Shown piece by piece: positions 28,138 to 38,187 of a stretch of 64,000 nucleotides of DNA; positions within the stretch are counted from its first letter, which is position 1; the number at the start of each line of letters is the position of its first letter. Source of the stretch: Utricularia gibba. Its lineage: Eukaryota; Streptophyta; Magnoliopsida; Lamiales; Lentibulariaceae. Location of the stretch: positions 3,348,001 to 3,412,000 of the forward strand of contig CM007989.1 of NCBI GenBank assembly GCA_002189035.1, given 5' to 3'. The notes below the pieces were generated by a model. That model had not been told where the DNA came from. It saw nothing but the letters and a program-made list of their open reading frames with translations, and searched no databases. Position numbers and translations under genes: made by a program.

Positions 28138-30766
28138 TTAGTCAAATAGAATCCGCCGCCTGACAGAATTAGATACCCCGGAACTTGAAGTTTTCCTCTT
28201 TCCTTGAGAAGAACCATTACTTGCTTCCATAGATCCTTCATGTTTCTTTTGGGTAAGGGGTTTGGAAAAGCTGTAAAAATCAGTAAGCTTGGATTGGATG
28301 GTTTGAGATCCTGGGGTTTCTAACGGTTCAAGTGATGCCTTCAAATCAAGTTTCAGCTTCCGTTTTGAGGATTTCATTTCCTTCAATTCCTGATGCACAA
28401 ACAATAAATTCTAACATTCACGGGGAAACAGCATAATTGAAAAAACGAATGTGTGTCTCACAGTTTCCTTCTGAAATTGTGCAGCCTTTTCAGGATACGC
28501 CTTTTGGACAAGCTCTACATCTTCTTCAGTCAATATAAAATAACAACCATTTTCTCTGAATGTGTAAACAGAATCCAACTCCTCAGGACAATCCAAACCT
28601 TCGGCATTTTTCATGAACTCATTCTGTAAATCAGAATCTTCAGAATTCATGACCACAGTGCCACTAAAAGAATTAACCACCTTCTTCCATTTAATAACAA
28701 ATACACTATGACCATATGTGGTTTTGATGCGGTGAATCCTGTCAAACTCATACAGTCCACATAACAATGCGTCATTTGTTGGATCTGTGGCCATAGATCT
28801 AAGAAATATGGTAGATAACATTGGAAGTAACTTTTGTCTGATATAAGACGGAGTCCATTGTTGCTGAAAAGCAAGATGATCAACCAAAATTTCTGTAGAT
28901 GGACTAGCCCATCCTATGCATGGTGCATCATCTGCCGAAATGAAAAAAAAAACATATATCTAAATTTCTAATAAATCAAAATTTTCCATCAAAGACTATG
29001 AGTTCAAGCCAGCATACCAGCCCCATGATGCTTCTTGAGGTACATCTGCAGAATTTCGATGTTAGGAAACTTTGGATGTGATGCAATTTTTTGGCAAACC
29101 GATCTCATCCAAGTGGCATTTTTTCTCTTTTCTTTGTCAATCATCTCCTGTTAACAAACAGATTTCTAAGTTATTTTCTGCATAAAAAAGGAGTAGGTAG
29201 AGAAATCCATATGAGAAAACATTTTAGAATAAATAAATGTTTGGTAATTGATAATGATGCCAACTGAAGAATGTGTACCATGCCACATGATGAGCAACAG
29301 CATCGGAATTTAGCTGGTTTTGGCAGGCAATTTTCTCCAGCAAGTGTTTTGCAATATTCACAAGAAAGCTTGAGATGCTCTTTCTTTTTACCAGGATGGC
29401 CACATTGCGAACAATGAGGGACCTTCTGTTTTGGTGACTGTCCATGGGACGAACATGCAAATTCAGCCATACCACTTTCACAAGGAACTATTGCATCTTC
29501 ATTAGCTATTTTATGCAAGCTGTATAGCATGGAAACCAAATGTTATTGGATGATCACACATTGAAAGAGCATGGTCATACTGACCAATCAAAGATCTCAT
29601 CCTCGGAAAAAGACTTGACAAAGCGAACAGCAGTCTCAGTTCCAATTCCCTTCACACCATTTAAATCATGATCATTACCAACCAGCAGGGACACAGCTAT
29701 CAAGTGATTTCTTTTCAGCCCAAGAACAGTCTCAACATCAGATATATGGTAGCACTCAAGAGGCTCCTACCAAAGATTTACAAAACATGTTGATGGAAAA
29801 TAAGCATGATCAAAATGGAATAAGAGGCAGGGAAATACATAACAAGCCCATGAATTCCTCACTTTTGATTTGGGCAGGATTGTCTTGATTACGCATTGAG
29901 CACCATAAAGGAAAGCATCGCTGTCAGCAGTTATACACGCATCAACATACCCTTCCCTATTCAATTCTGCACACAGTGCTTCAGCTTCGGCATTGGCTTT
30001 TAAAACAGGCATTCCTAGAAGCTCAAGCAATACCTGGGATTATATTACAACCCATCAAGATGGAAATCACGAAGGATCTTGCAGACCCATTGTAGACAAA
30101 AGAGAGCAAACTCACAGAATGATTCAAAATGCATCAAAAAACTCAACTCCAGAAAACGCCGCATGAACAAATGAGTTTCATTAAGAGGAATTAAAAGGCT
30201 ACATCTGCTCCACCTACCACACATTCGTCGACACACTTCTGAAATGCTCGATTCCTTTCAACCGACACACCATCCTCAACATCTGGAATTTCTGATGCGT
30301 CAACGCCAGATGATCTAAAAAACCTCAAAATCCTTGCCCGAGATTTTAAAGGGGAAGGAGTCCCATCAAGTACAAAAACAGGATATGCTCCAAACTGCAT
30401 TGCAACAAAAACGAAAAACCATTCTAGTATCACTATCAATCAGTACCTTTACATGATGATTCACCACCCCCACCCAGTGACTTTACCAGTTCAACACCAT
30501 ACGCACGCCCCAAATACTCGCAAACCCACCCACTAAAAAGCCAGGACACAGTAGAAATCCTGTATTTATACCTTGGAGAAAAGATTAACAGTCCGAAAGA
30601 AGGTCTGGCGAATATGGGAGTTTCTAAAACATCCCTTGATGGCGGTTTCGTTCTGCACTATCCAATACGAAAGGTCCACAGCAACTCGCTTGTCCCTCAA
30701 AAAGTCGAATCCCTCAAACCGAGCACAAGGTTTAAGAATATCCCAGAAATGACCCCCGACGCCCAT
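28138..30766 (-). CDS. GEN1: Flap endonuclease GEN-like 1, Holliday-junction resolvase
   Basis: Rad2/XPG-family nuclease that resolves four-way DNA junctions in the nucleus. Eight exons (30766-30572, 30394-30218, 30033-29863, 29766-29585, 29519-29279, 29147-29018, 28931-28462, 28389-28138) give 605 aa, close to Arabidopsis GEN1. The XPG-N domain begins MGVGGHFWDILKP. It is followed by FGAYPVFVLDGTPSPLKS and the XPG-I acidic residues in EAEALCAEL and DSDAF. The helix-hairpin-helix region carries LLVGNDHDLNGVKGIG. A Cys-rich segment (CSQCGHPGKKK, CEYC) and the conserved C-terminal end SVRRRILFD follow. No active-site acid is missing. The stop codon lies less than 300 bp from the GARP start region, on the same strand. 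Confidence 0.93.
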
Positions 30767-30859
30767 TGCATTCTAAGAATCGGAGAGTAAAAAGCTGCTG
30801 GCTTTCCTCATAAAAGCAAACAAGAGAGACAGAGAGAGACACACCAGGTTAGAGGTGTA

Positions 30860-31480
30860 ATCCCTTAGAACCGGAATAGCGATTTGAATCGAAACTGATG
30901 GTTCGGATTCGGGTTCATTCTAGTATATAGTTTACGTACGATTTTGATTCGGTTCGAACGTGCATCGATCGAACTGATGGTTCATGAACCATCGGTTTAT
31001 ATTGAAATATTAAAATATTTAAAATGTTTATTAAAATATACAGATGAATTAACGAATTTGGCATATATTTATGATTATGTCAGTATCGTTAATTGTGAAT
31101 CATCTACAATGCATCTTTTTTATAATAAATTTTTTAAACACATATGATTTTTTAGGATGTGTGTAATCAATTATGTACAACTATTCTAGACATCCATAAC
31201 AATTATTAATGATATCTAGAAATAATTATACAAAATAAAATTTATTTCCAGCCACCCATAGCCCAATTTAGGTTTCAATTCAGTTTAATGGTTTTAATTT
31301 CAATTGTGAACCCAAATCGTTGGGTCCGATTTCGATTTGGTTCAAGTTTTCGGAATCCAGTTTCAAACCGAAATCGAAACCATAATCTACAACGAATTAT
31401 GGTTTACGAACCAACAGTTCAAAAAAACCATTCAGTTCTAAACTAAAATCGAACAGTTCGAAACAAATCGCATTTCTACA
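30860..31480. repeat. Degenerate GGTTCGATTT/AAATCGAACC-type repeat region
   Basis: Many imperfect copies of words such as GATTCGGTTCGAAC, GGTTCATGAACC, GAAATCGAAACC and AACAGTTCGAAAC occur in both orientations, more densely at the two ends (30870-30990 and 31310-31480) than in the AT-rich middle. The arrangement could form an imperfect hairpin. Such degenerate arrays are common in plant spacers, and I cannot assign it to a transposon family. Confidence 0.4.
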
Positions 31481-31869
31481 CTAGATGACCCTCACGATGA
31501 GTTGGGCCCGATGCAGCCAATTCATCTCCCTAGGCTTTCAACCCAATAACAACCCATTCCCTTTTGAGCCTCGGCCCAATAATCTCTAACGAGTACATCC
31601 ATTTGGATAAATTGGACATTTCACAAACCTAGTACACAACCTTTGACTTTGGCTCTTCCCCCAGGTTAGAGTAGGGTTAACCCCCAAAAGAATTATAACC
31701 GTTTAGATTTTTTAAAATATTATTATCTTATATATTTTGTAATAACATGTTTTTTTTTGCATAGAGAAGAACGGCGCCGTATTATTGACCTCGGTAAACC
31801 CACTTATCTCATTAATCACGGCCGTCCATTCATTAATTAATGAGGTAATTAACCCCTACCCTTCACCCA

Positions 31870-31885
31870 GGGGGGGGGGGGGGGG
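31870..31885 (+). repeat. 16-base poly-G run
   Basis: Sixteen consecutive G residues, the longest G homopolymer in the window. It is a likely site of length error or variation and a possible G-quadruplex. Confidence 0.8.
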
Positions 31886-32497
31886 TGGGTTGTCTTTCGA
31901 AACTTCTGTGTTTCCTCTGGGAGTGAATTCCTGGTGAAATGCTCTTCGTCGGAACTCGCCTTCCCTCGATGATGCAGATTGCTTTGTACAGGCATTGTGC
32001 ATGAAAGTCGTCGTTCCGAGTGTTTGGTGGGTTGGGGATGAAGATTACTTACTGCACAAGGGGAGCTCCACTGCAGATTACGACCTAGGCGTGGTAGGTA
32101 GGACATAATAGAGAAAAATCTAAAAATATTCGATTTCGGTGGTGAAGACATGAGGAGACTTCGCCGGCGGAATTAATTGCACACAAGGTGCTGGATTTTC
32201 TGAAAATAAAGTACCTTCATTCGTTGATCTTCTTTCGATGTCCCTTTGACGAGACCGGAACAAAATCGAAATTGTGTTGAGAAATTACGCGTCTTTGGAG
32301 ATATCCCAGTGTGTAACACCTATCCTTGTTTGCTTATATGAACGTTATGCGAAGTGGGAGCTGCGAAAAAATGTTTCTTTTTGTGTTAAAGTAGACAGAC
32401 CTGGTTTCTTCCTCGTGTCGACTCGGCTACATGCAGAGGTTTTAGAGGAACTTGCTCCTCCTTTTGAAACCGATCCGTTGTTCAGGCGATTGCGAAG

Positions 32498-34210
32498 ATG
32501 ACGAAGGGGAGCAAGCGCGGTATCTGCTTGGGATTTCGTTGACCGAAAGGCCCAAATGGCAGCAGTTTCTGATTTGCGCTTCAGGGTTTTTCTTTGGTTA
32601 CCTTGTTAATGGCATCTGTGAGGTAATTTGTTCGATCTTTCTTGGGTTTACCTTGTTTATAGTGAATCTTTCAATCATGTTACTTGGATCAAGCTGAAAT
32701 GCGTTGTTCTTGCGACTGTGGATGCTTGAGAAGTATGATCTTGCACGCACCTTCATTTTGTTCAATCGGTTGGGCAACAACGTTGAACAAATTTGTATGT
32801 TTTGAGTGAACTCATCGAGCTAGATCTCACTTGATGGTTCTCTTTGCAGGAATTTGTGTATAACAGGCTCCAATTCAGGTGAGACTGAAGTGGAAGCATT
32901 TGTCACTCATCCTTAGTTTCTTCGGTTTGGTTCTGATTAACTGAGAAGTTTTCTGGTTTGAATTGCAGTTATGGATGGTATTTTACATTTGTCCAAGGAT
33001 GGGTTTATGTTTTCTTGATTTATCTTCAAGGATTTACCCCAAGAGACATGCAGAATCCATGGAAAACTTACATAAAACTCTCTGGTGTGCTTATGGGGTC
33101 TCATGGGCTCACAAAGGGGTCCCTGGCTTTTCTCAATTATCCTGCACAGATCATGTTCAAGTCCACAAAGGTGAAAGAAAGCTTCACGTTTTTCATATTT
33201 CTTCCCAAGATTTTCATCTTCTGATCTTCATCAGCTCGATGTTTGTTCTCGTCTTTGAACAGGTACTTCCGGTGATGATAATGGGAGCCTTCATTCCAGG
33301 TCTGAGACGAAAATATCCTCCCCATGAATACTTCTCTGCGCTCCTCTTGGTGGTGGGACTGATTCTCTTCACCCTGGCGGATGCGAAAACTTCTCCGAAC
33401 TTCAGCGTTGCAGGCGTCATAATGATATCCGGTGCCTTGATCTTGGATGCTTTCATGGGAAATTTACAAGAAGTGATCTTTACCATGAACCCAGAAACAA
33501 CACAAGTATATTCCCTTCTTCCTCAAACCATATGATCCCCACCTCCCTGAATCGCCCTTTCCTGATATGCATTACCTTTCGCAGATGGAAATGCTATTTT
33601 GCACAACCCTCGTTGGAATGCCGTTCTTAGTCGTCCCAATGGTGTTAACCGGAGAAATTTTCCGAGCATGGAGTTCTTGTTCAAAGGTAAGGCGGTGTAA
33701 GACCGGATTCATCCCCTTTCCATGTAACTGAAACAGGACAACTTCCCAGGACTATACCCTTGTCTTAATACATCCAAACATTGCCTTTCTCTCCGCAATG
33801 CAGCATCCTTACGTTTACGGGGTGTTGGTTTTCGAAGCAATGGCCACATTCGTGGGACAAATCTCCGTACTCTCCCTCATCGCGCTGTTTGGCGCCGCCA
33901 CTACAGCCATGGTAAGAGACGCCCTCGTGTTCCTATGAAACATGCCAACGCTGTTAAGCTAAAGTCATTGATTCCGGCAGGTAACAACAGCAAGGAAGGC
34001 TGTGACTTTGTTGCTGTCTTATCTGATCTTCACCAAGCCTTTGACCGAGCAGCATTCCACGGGATTGCTGCTGATTGCGATGGGATCGTGCTGAAGATGT
34101 TGCCGGAAAACAAGACCCCGAAGAAGCCGGAGCCCCCTGTTCTGGAGACGGAAGCCCAAGTGTTTCGAATTGGTGTAGATGACGAAGAGGAGAAAAAACC
34201 TTTGGTATGA
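32498..34210 (+). CDS. UTR2: UDP-galactose/UDP-glucose transporter (UTR2-like), frame broken twice
   Basis: SLC35B-type nucleotide-sugar transporter of the ER/Golgi membrane. Exons are 32498-32622, 32850-32878, 32969-33170, 33263-33505, 33585-33686, 33804-33911 and 33981-34210. Family blocks are present: [63 protein letters not shown] and TKPLTEQH. As written, ATG 32498 runs out of frame at the G run 32506-32509. Near the end the frame meets TGA at 34092-34094, while the expected tail (IVLKMLP, then EEEKKPLV) continues in the next frame to 34210. One extra G at each place gives 346 aa, the normal size. Either the sequence has two single-base losses or the gene is freshly inactivated. An unseen upstream first exon is the alternative for the 5' break. 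Confidence 0.85.
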
Positions 34211-35177
34211 AAGTGCAATGCTCTCTAGATGTTTATCATAAGATGAAGAAACATACAATTACACAAATACCCCCATCAACACACAATTGCTCATTTTCAT
34301 GAAGTGAATTCAACCTCAATTATTGCAAGAGGAATTGTCATCATTTTGAAACCAATCACATTTTATTAAATTCGATTTTATTCTAGTATAATTGTTATAC
34401 CTTTTAAATATATATTTGATCATTTAGTATGAGAATTGATTTTTGAGAATCAATTTAATTATATAAGAAACATAGATGTATAACTTATCATACAAAATTA
34501 TTTTTTAATAATTAATTTTAACAAATGAATTTACCATTAAACTCATTTATTAATATAGAATTATAATTGATATAATTTTTAAAATAAATATTCATTTGAT
34601 AATATTAGTTAAGAGTTTGATAAATATTAATATTATATAATTTATTTTAATTAATTTATAAAAATATGGTTATTAATAAATATGGATAAATATATAATTT
34701 ACTTATAAAGATCACATCTTTTTTTTTACAACATATATCAATTCAATTTTGAATTGATTTTTCCAAATGTTACCTTAATATATGGAGATTTTAAATCAAG
34801 TTTTTATAAGTATATGTTATTAAAATATTGTATATACTTTTGAATTTTTGAAACAATTTATTTACATTTAATTGGTAAAAAGATGTAATTTTTCTTAATT
34901 CAACTTCTTAAATAAACCGAATAAAATAAATTAATGTAGAGATAGTAGAAGCTGAGTGGATAGGGTGGTTAATTACTTACTTACCCCTGAGGGACACGTA
35001 TGGAAAAGTGCTAAACAATGGGTTCACGCCACGTGTCGATCATTAGCATGCAGCGCGACACGCGCCTGGTCTCCGCTTTGTCCTCATAACTCGAAGAACA
35101 CACTCCAGAATGTCATTCGAGAAGATCTCCCCAAAATCAGCCAATAGGAACAACAACAAGAAGAAGAAGAATCACCA
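34211..35177. other. AT-rich spacer between the UTR2-like and VIT-like genes
   Basis: From 34.33 to 34.94 kb it is strongly AT-rich with short palindromes (near 34738-34762, AATTCAATTTTGAATTGATT). No frames resemble known proteins. The last 200 bp, more GC-rich, should be the promoter and leader of the VIT-like gene. Confidence 0.5.
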
Positions 35178-35257
35178 ATGGCGGATTCAGGAAACGCCGC
35201 CGTTCCATTGGTATCGCATTCGGAGAACAACATTCAGAAAAGACGGCCTCGAGAGCC

Positions 35258-36092
35258 ATGGAAGGGGAGATCGTAAAGAGCATTGTGTACGCAGGTCTTG
35301 ACGCAATCGTCACTTCATTTTCCCTCATTTCGTCCATCTCCGCCGGCCGTTTCTCTTCCGGTAAGGGGTTACTGGAATAAAGCCCTCCTCGGAATTTTCT
35401 GCCCTGATGTCGTCAATTTTTGAATTTCAGTGGATGTTTTGGTTCTGGGATTTTCGAATCTGGTGGCTGATGGTATTTCAATGGGGTTCGGAGATTTCGT
35501 CTCTAGCAGCACGGAGAAGGATGTTGCTCTGAAGGAGCGTTCGGTGACGGCGTGGGACGTCGAAAATCGGCGGGAAGTTCAGGAGCAAGAGCTAATTAGG
35601 CGGTACCAAGTGCTCGGAATGAATTCCAGCGATGCAGCCATGGTATTCACCGAAATTCCTTTTCCAATTCCATCTTTTTTTCCCCAAATGACACCCCGTG
35701 TTTTGAAGATAGTGGAGATCTTGTCCAAGTACCCAGAGATCCTGGTGGATGAGAAAATGGCGACGGAGAAAGGGAGGTTGCCGCCGGAGGAGACAGAGAA
35801 GCCGTGGAAAAACGGTCTGATTACGTTCACTGCGTTCATAATCTTCGGATGTGCTCCCATTCTCGCGTACATCATCCTGATTCCCTTCACGAAAAACCAA
35901 ACCACGAAGTTCGTCGGAGCCTGCGTGCTTTCAGCACTCGCCCTCGCACTTCTAGGCGCCGCCAAGGCCAAGATCTCCGGCCAGAACTACGCCATCTCCG
36001 CCGGCATAACACTCCTGAACGGAGCTATCGCCGGCGCAGCGGCATACGGCATTGGGTGGACTCTCCGCAACGTGGCCGGCTTAGAAGAATAA
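35258..36092 (+). CDS. VIT/CCC1-family membrane protein (ER-body-membrane-protein-like)
   Basis: Related to vacuolar iron transporters and to the MEB proteins of the ER body, so probably an Fe/Mn-handling membrane protein. Exons 35258-35360, 35431-35642 and 35709-36092 give 232 aa. N-terminal spans include SIVYAGLDAIVTSFSLISSI and VLGFSNLVADGISMGFGDFV, the conserved GLDAIVT...ADG..MG pattern of CCC1. C-terminal spans include LITFTAFIIFGCAPILAYII and FVGACVLSALALALLGAAKA. The end is TLRNVAGLEE. The 66-nt second intron has no stop, so retention adds 22 residues. An ATG at 35178 opens a frame (MADSGNAAV...PREPWKG) that would join this protein if the G run at 35264-35267 had one more G; the true N-terminus may therefore be longer. 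Confidence 0.8.
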
Positions 36093-36587
36093 CCTCACCA
36101 AGGCCCATGTCAATAAATCCACCAAAAACGTGTTTTCTGTGCATTTCACCCACGGGCCTTAACAGCCCATCTACCCAACAAAAGCATGCACACACCAAAA
36201 GTAAAACCGTGATTGTCCTGCTCACTACAACCCAACAAAGCAAATTGAATAAAATAAAGGGCTTGACTGGATCTTACACCACGTGTGCACCCGAGGCATC
36301 TAATCTTGCAACGTCGGAACCTTAAACATGAAGCTTACGAGCAAAGGGGGACAATAAAGAGATCTTGGACAGTAGCCGATCCAAAACATTTTGGTTGCCG
36401 GGAAAATAGTTGGGTGGGCGGGGGCCACCGGGCCCATCCACGGCGACTCGGGCCGTTAGGTGGGGGACCGGCGGCCGGACGCGCGGCAGCAGCCCGGAGT
36501 AGTGGCCACAAAACTCTATCCCTATTCGCCGAATGTGGGACAACTGGGGGACGGGACCCCTATCCCCCACCCCCTCCCCCCCTCGCG

Positions 36588-36981
36588 GGCCCCACCGCTC
36601 GGCCTCTTACTACAAACAAGAAACCTTTTTACTGCACTTGTCCCAGCCACTGTAATGAGTACAGAAGGGGGCCACTACCGCACTTGAGCCCGGTCCCACT
36701 ACCCCTCCCACCCAATTAAATGTGGTGGACCCACCCCCGCCCCCACCACCCACGTGGAACGACGTCGGTGCGTAATGGACCCCCAAAAAAACAATTAAAA
36801 CATTAATTAACAATAAACCCACTTCACTTTAACAAATAGAGAAATAAAAATTGGTGGCAATCGGGTCATTAATAAATAATAATAAATTAATAATATATGT
36901 TTATATTTGTCATTCCAGGATACACGGAAATTAGTTATTTAGAATATTTTAAAATCTGTGAAAATCAGACGGGGTGGGCCC
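36588..36981. promoter_or_regulatory. Cluster of class I TCP-binding motifs upstream of the TCP gene
   Basis: Perfect matches to GGNCCCAC/GTGGNCCC occur at 36588-36595 (GGCCCCAC), 36692-36699 (GGTCCCAC), 36725-36734 (GTGGACCCAC, both orientations overlapping) and 36974-36981 (GTGGGCCC). Class I TCP proteins bind this motif, which suggests control by the gene's own product or by relatives. Confidence 0.5.
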
Positions 36982-37069
36982 CGGTGAACGGCCGACGATG
37001 TAAGTAGGGTGGGTAACTAACAGCCGTTGATGGTCTGGAGGAGAAAGGTTTTTAAATCTAATGGCCATT

Positions 37070-37077
37070 TATATATA
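37070..37077 (+). promoter_or_regulatory. Probable TATA box of the TCP gene
   Basis: TATATATA lies 86-93 nt upstream of the chosen ATG (37163). An in-frame ATG at 37061 overlaps this region and is therefore unlikely to be transcribed. Confidence 0.5.
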
Positions 37078-37162
37078 CACGCCTCTGTGTGCCCTCCTCT
37101 TCTTGCGCTTTCTTTTTTCGAACATTTTTTCAGGGATTTCCGTTGGGTTTTTGAGGATTTTC

Positions 37163-38187
37163 ATGGCCTCTGGTAAAGATTTGAATACTGATCTTGGAGT
37201 GGGTACCGACAAGAATCAGGAGAGTTATCCACGGCCGTCGTTAATGGCGGCGCTGGCCCCCGTTTTGTCGTTGAAAGCAGAGAGGCGGGACAGTGGAGAA
37301 GATGATAAAGACACACGGCCGCTGCCGCCTCCGCAGCTGACGAAGAGGTCTTCGACTAAGGATCGCCATACGAAGGTTGAGGGACGTGGGAGGAGAATAC
37401 GAATGCCGGCGACTTGTGCGGCGAGAGTTTTTCAGTTGACGAGGGAGTTGGGTCATAAATCCGATGGTGAAACAATCAGGTGGTTACTGGAGCAGGCGGA
37501 GCCGGCCATCATCGCCGCTACTGGCACCGGGACTGTGCCAGCGATTGCTATGTCAGTTAACGGGACTCTAAAAGTTCCGACGAGCGCTACCAACTCCGGG
37601 GCTGGCGAAGATTCGGGGACCGTAAACGAAGATGCCTCTCCGGAGTTGAATTCATTGATATGAACGCCGCCGCACCGCCGCCGTCGAATTCCCCGGTTGC
37701 CCCAGGTAATAATTTATCCCTTGTAAATTCTAATAACTCCGCCATTACATCCGCCTCCGCCTCCACAGTCTCTTCCCCATTAATGCCGGCGATTCCACTA
37801 ACCGCGATGTGGGCAATTCCATCCATGGCATCAAACTCAAACTCATCATCCCCAACTTTTCTTATCATCCCACCCAATCAAACAACCCAGGTAGTAACAA
37901 TTCAGCCCGGCTCCGCCGTAAATGTGACTCCCGTGGTTAATATTTCCACTCCTGGAAGACCAATTTCCGCCTTCGTCGCCGCAATGCAACCCGTAACCGG
38001 CGGCGGCAGCGGCGTCACCCTCGCTCAACCCATCACCCAAATCAATCTCCAGAGCCCTCAGCCCGGTTCCACTCCCTGCTTTCCAAGTCCCAGCAACAAC
38101 AATTCGCTCGCGAATAGAGCTCAGAACTTCAGAGACATCACTCTGCAAGTCCAGGATAAAACCAAACTCTCCTTGCATCCTCACTGA
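37163..38187 (+). CDS. TCP9: Class I TCP transcription factor (TCP9-like), frame broken once
   Basis: Nuclear basic helix-loop-helix-type regulator of growth. It is intronless. The frame from ATG 37163 carries the complete TCP domain ([20 protein letters not shown], then [20 protein letters not shown]) and the class I extension [20 protein letters not shown]. It then stops at 37661-37663. The next frame supplies the family continuation, with basic KRR followed by EFIDM (TCP9 has KRKRPSNSEYIDI), then MWAIPS, the Gln/Ser-rich tail and [12 protein letters not shown]. One extra G in the run 37615-37618 joins both parts into 341 aa, near TCP9's length. Without it the protein would keep its DNA-binding domain and lose the tail. 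The gene is flanked on both sides by TCP-binding motifs. Confidence 0.87.

Larger units (their letters stand above)
30767..32497. other. Divergent spacer between GEN1 (-) and the UTR2-like gene (+)
   Basis: From 30.86 to 31.48 kb it is a degenerate low-complexity repeat (separate entry). From 31.5 kb it is ordinary spacer with a 16-base G run at 31870-31885. A minus-strand open frame at 31849-32151 has no family resemblance. The stretch before 32498 should be the 5' UTR of the UTR2-like gene. Confidence 0.5.
36093..37162. promoter_or_regulatory. 3' flank of the VIT-like gene and GC-rich promoter of the TCP gene
   Basis: 36.36-36.78 kb is unusually G/C-rich for this window and has several perfect class I TCP motifs (separate entry). 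An AT-rich strip (36.78-36.95 kb) and a TATA box near 37070 follow. No gene is seen. Confidence 0.6.

Noticed and set aside
31849-32151. 100-residue minus-strand open frame over the poly-G run
   Set aside because: Its C-terminal proline run comes from the G homopolymer, and nothing in it resembles a protein family.
34330-34940. AT-rich palindromic spacer considered as a MITE
   Set aside because: Only short palindromes are present; no convincing terminal inverted repeats with target-site duplications could be found by eye.
37061-37162. In-frame ATG 34 codons upstream of the chosen TCP start
   Set aside because: A TATA box lies at 37070-37077, so this ATG is most likely not transcribed.
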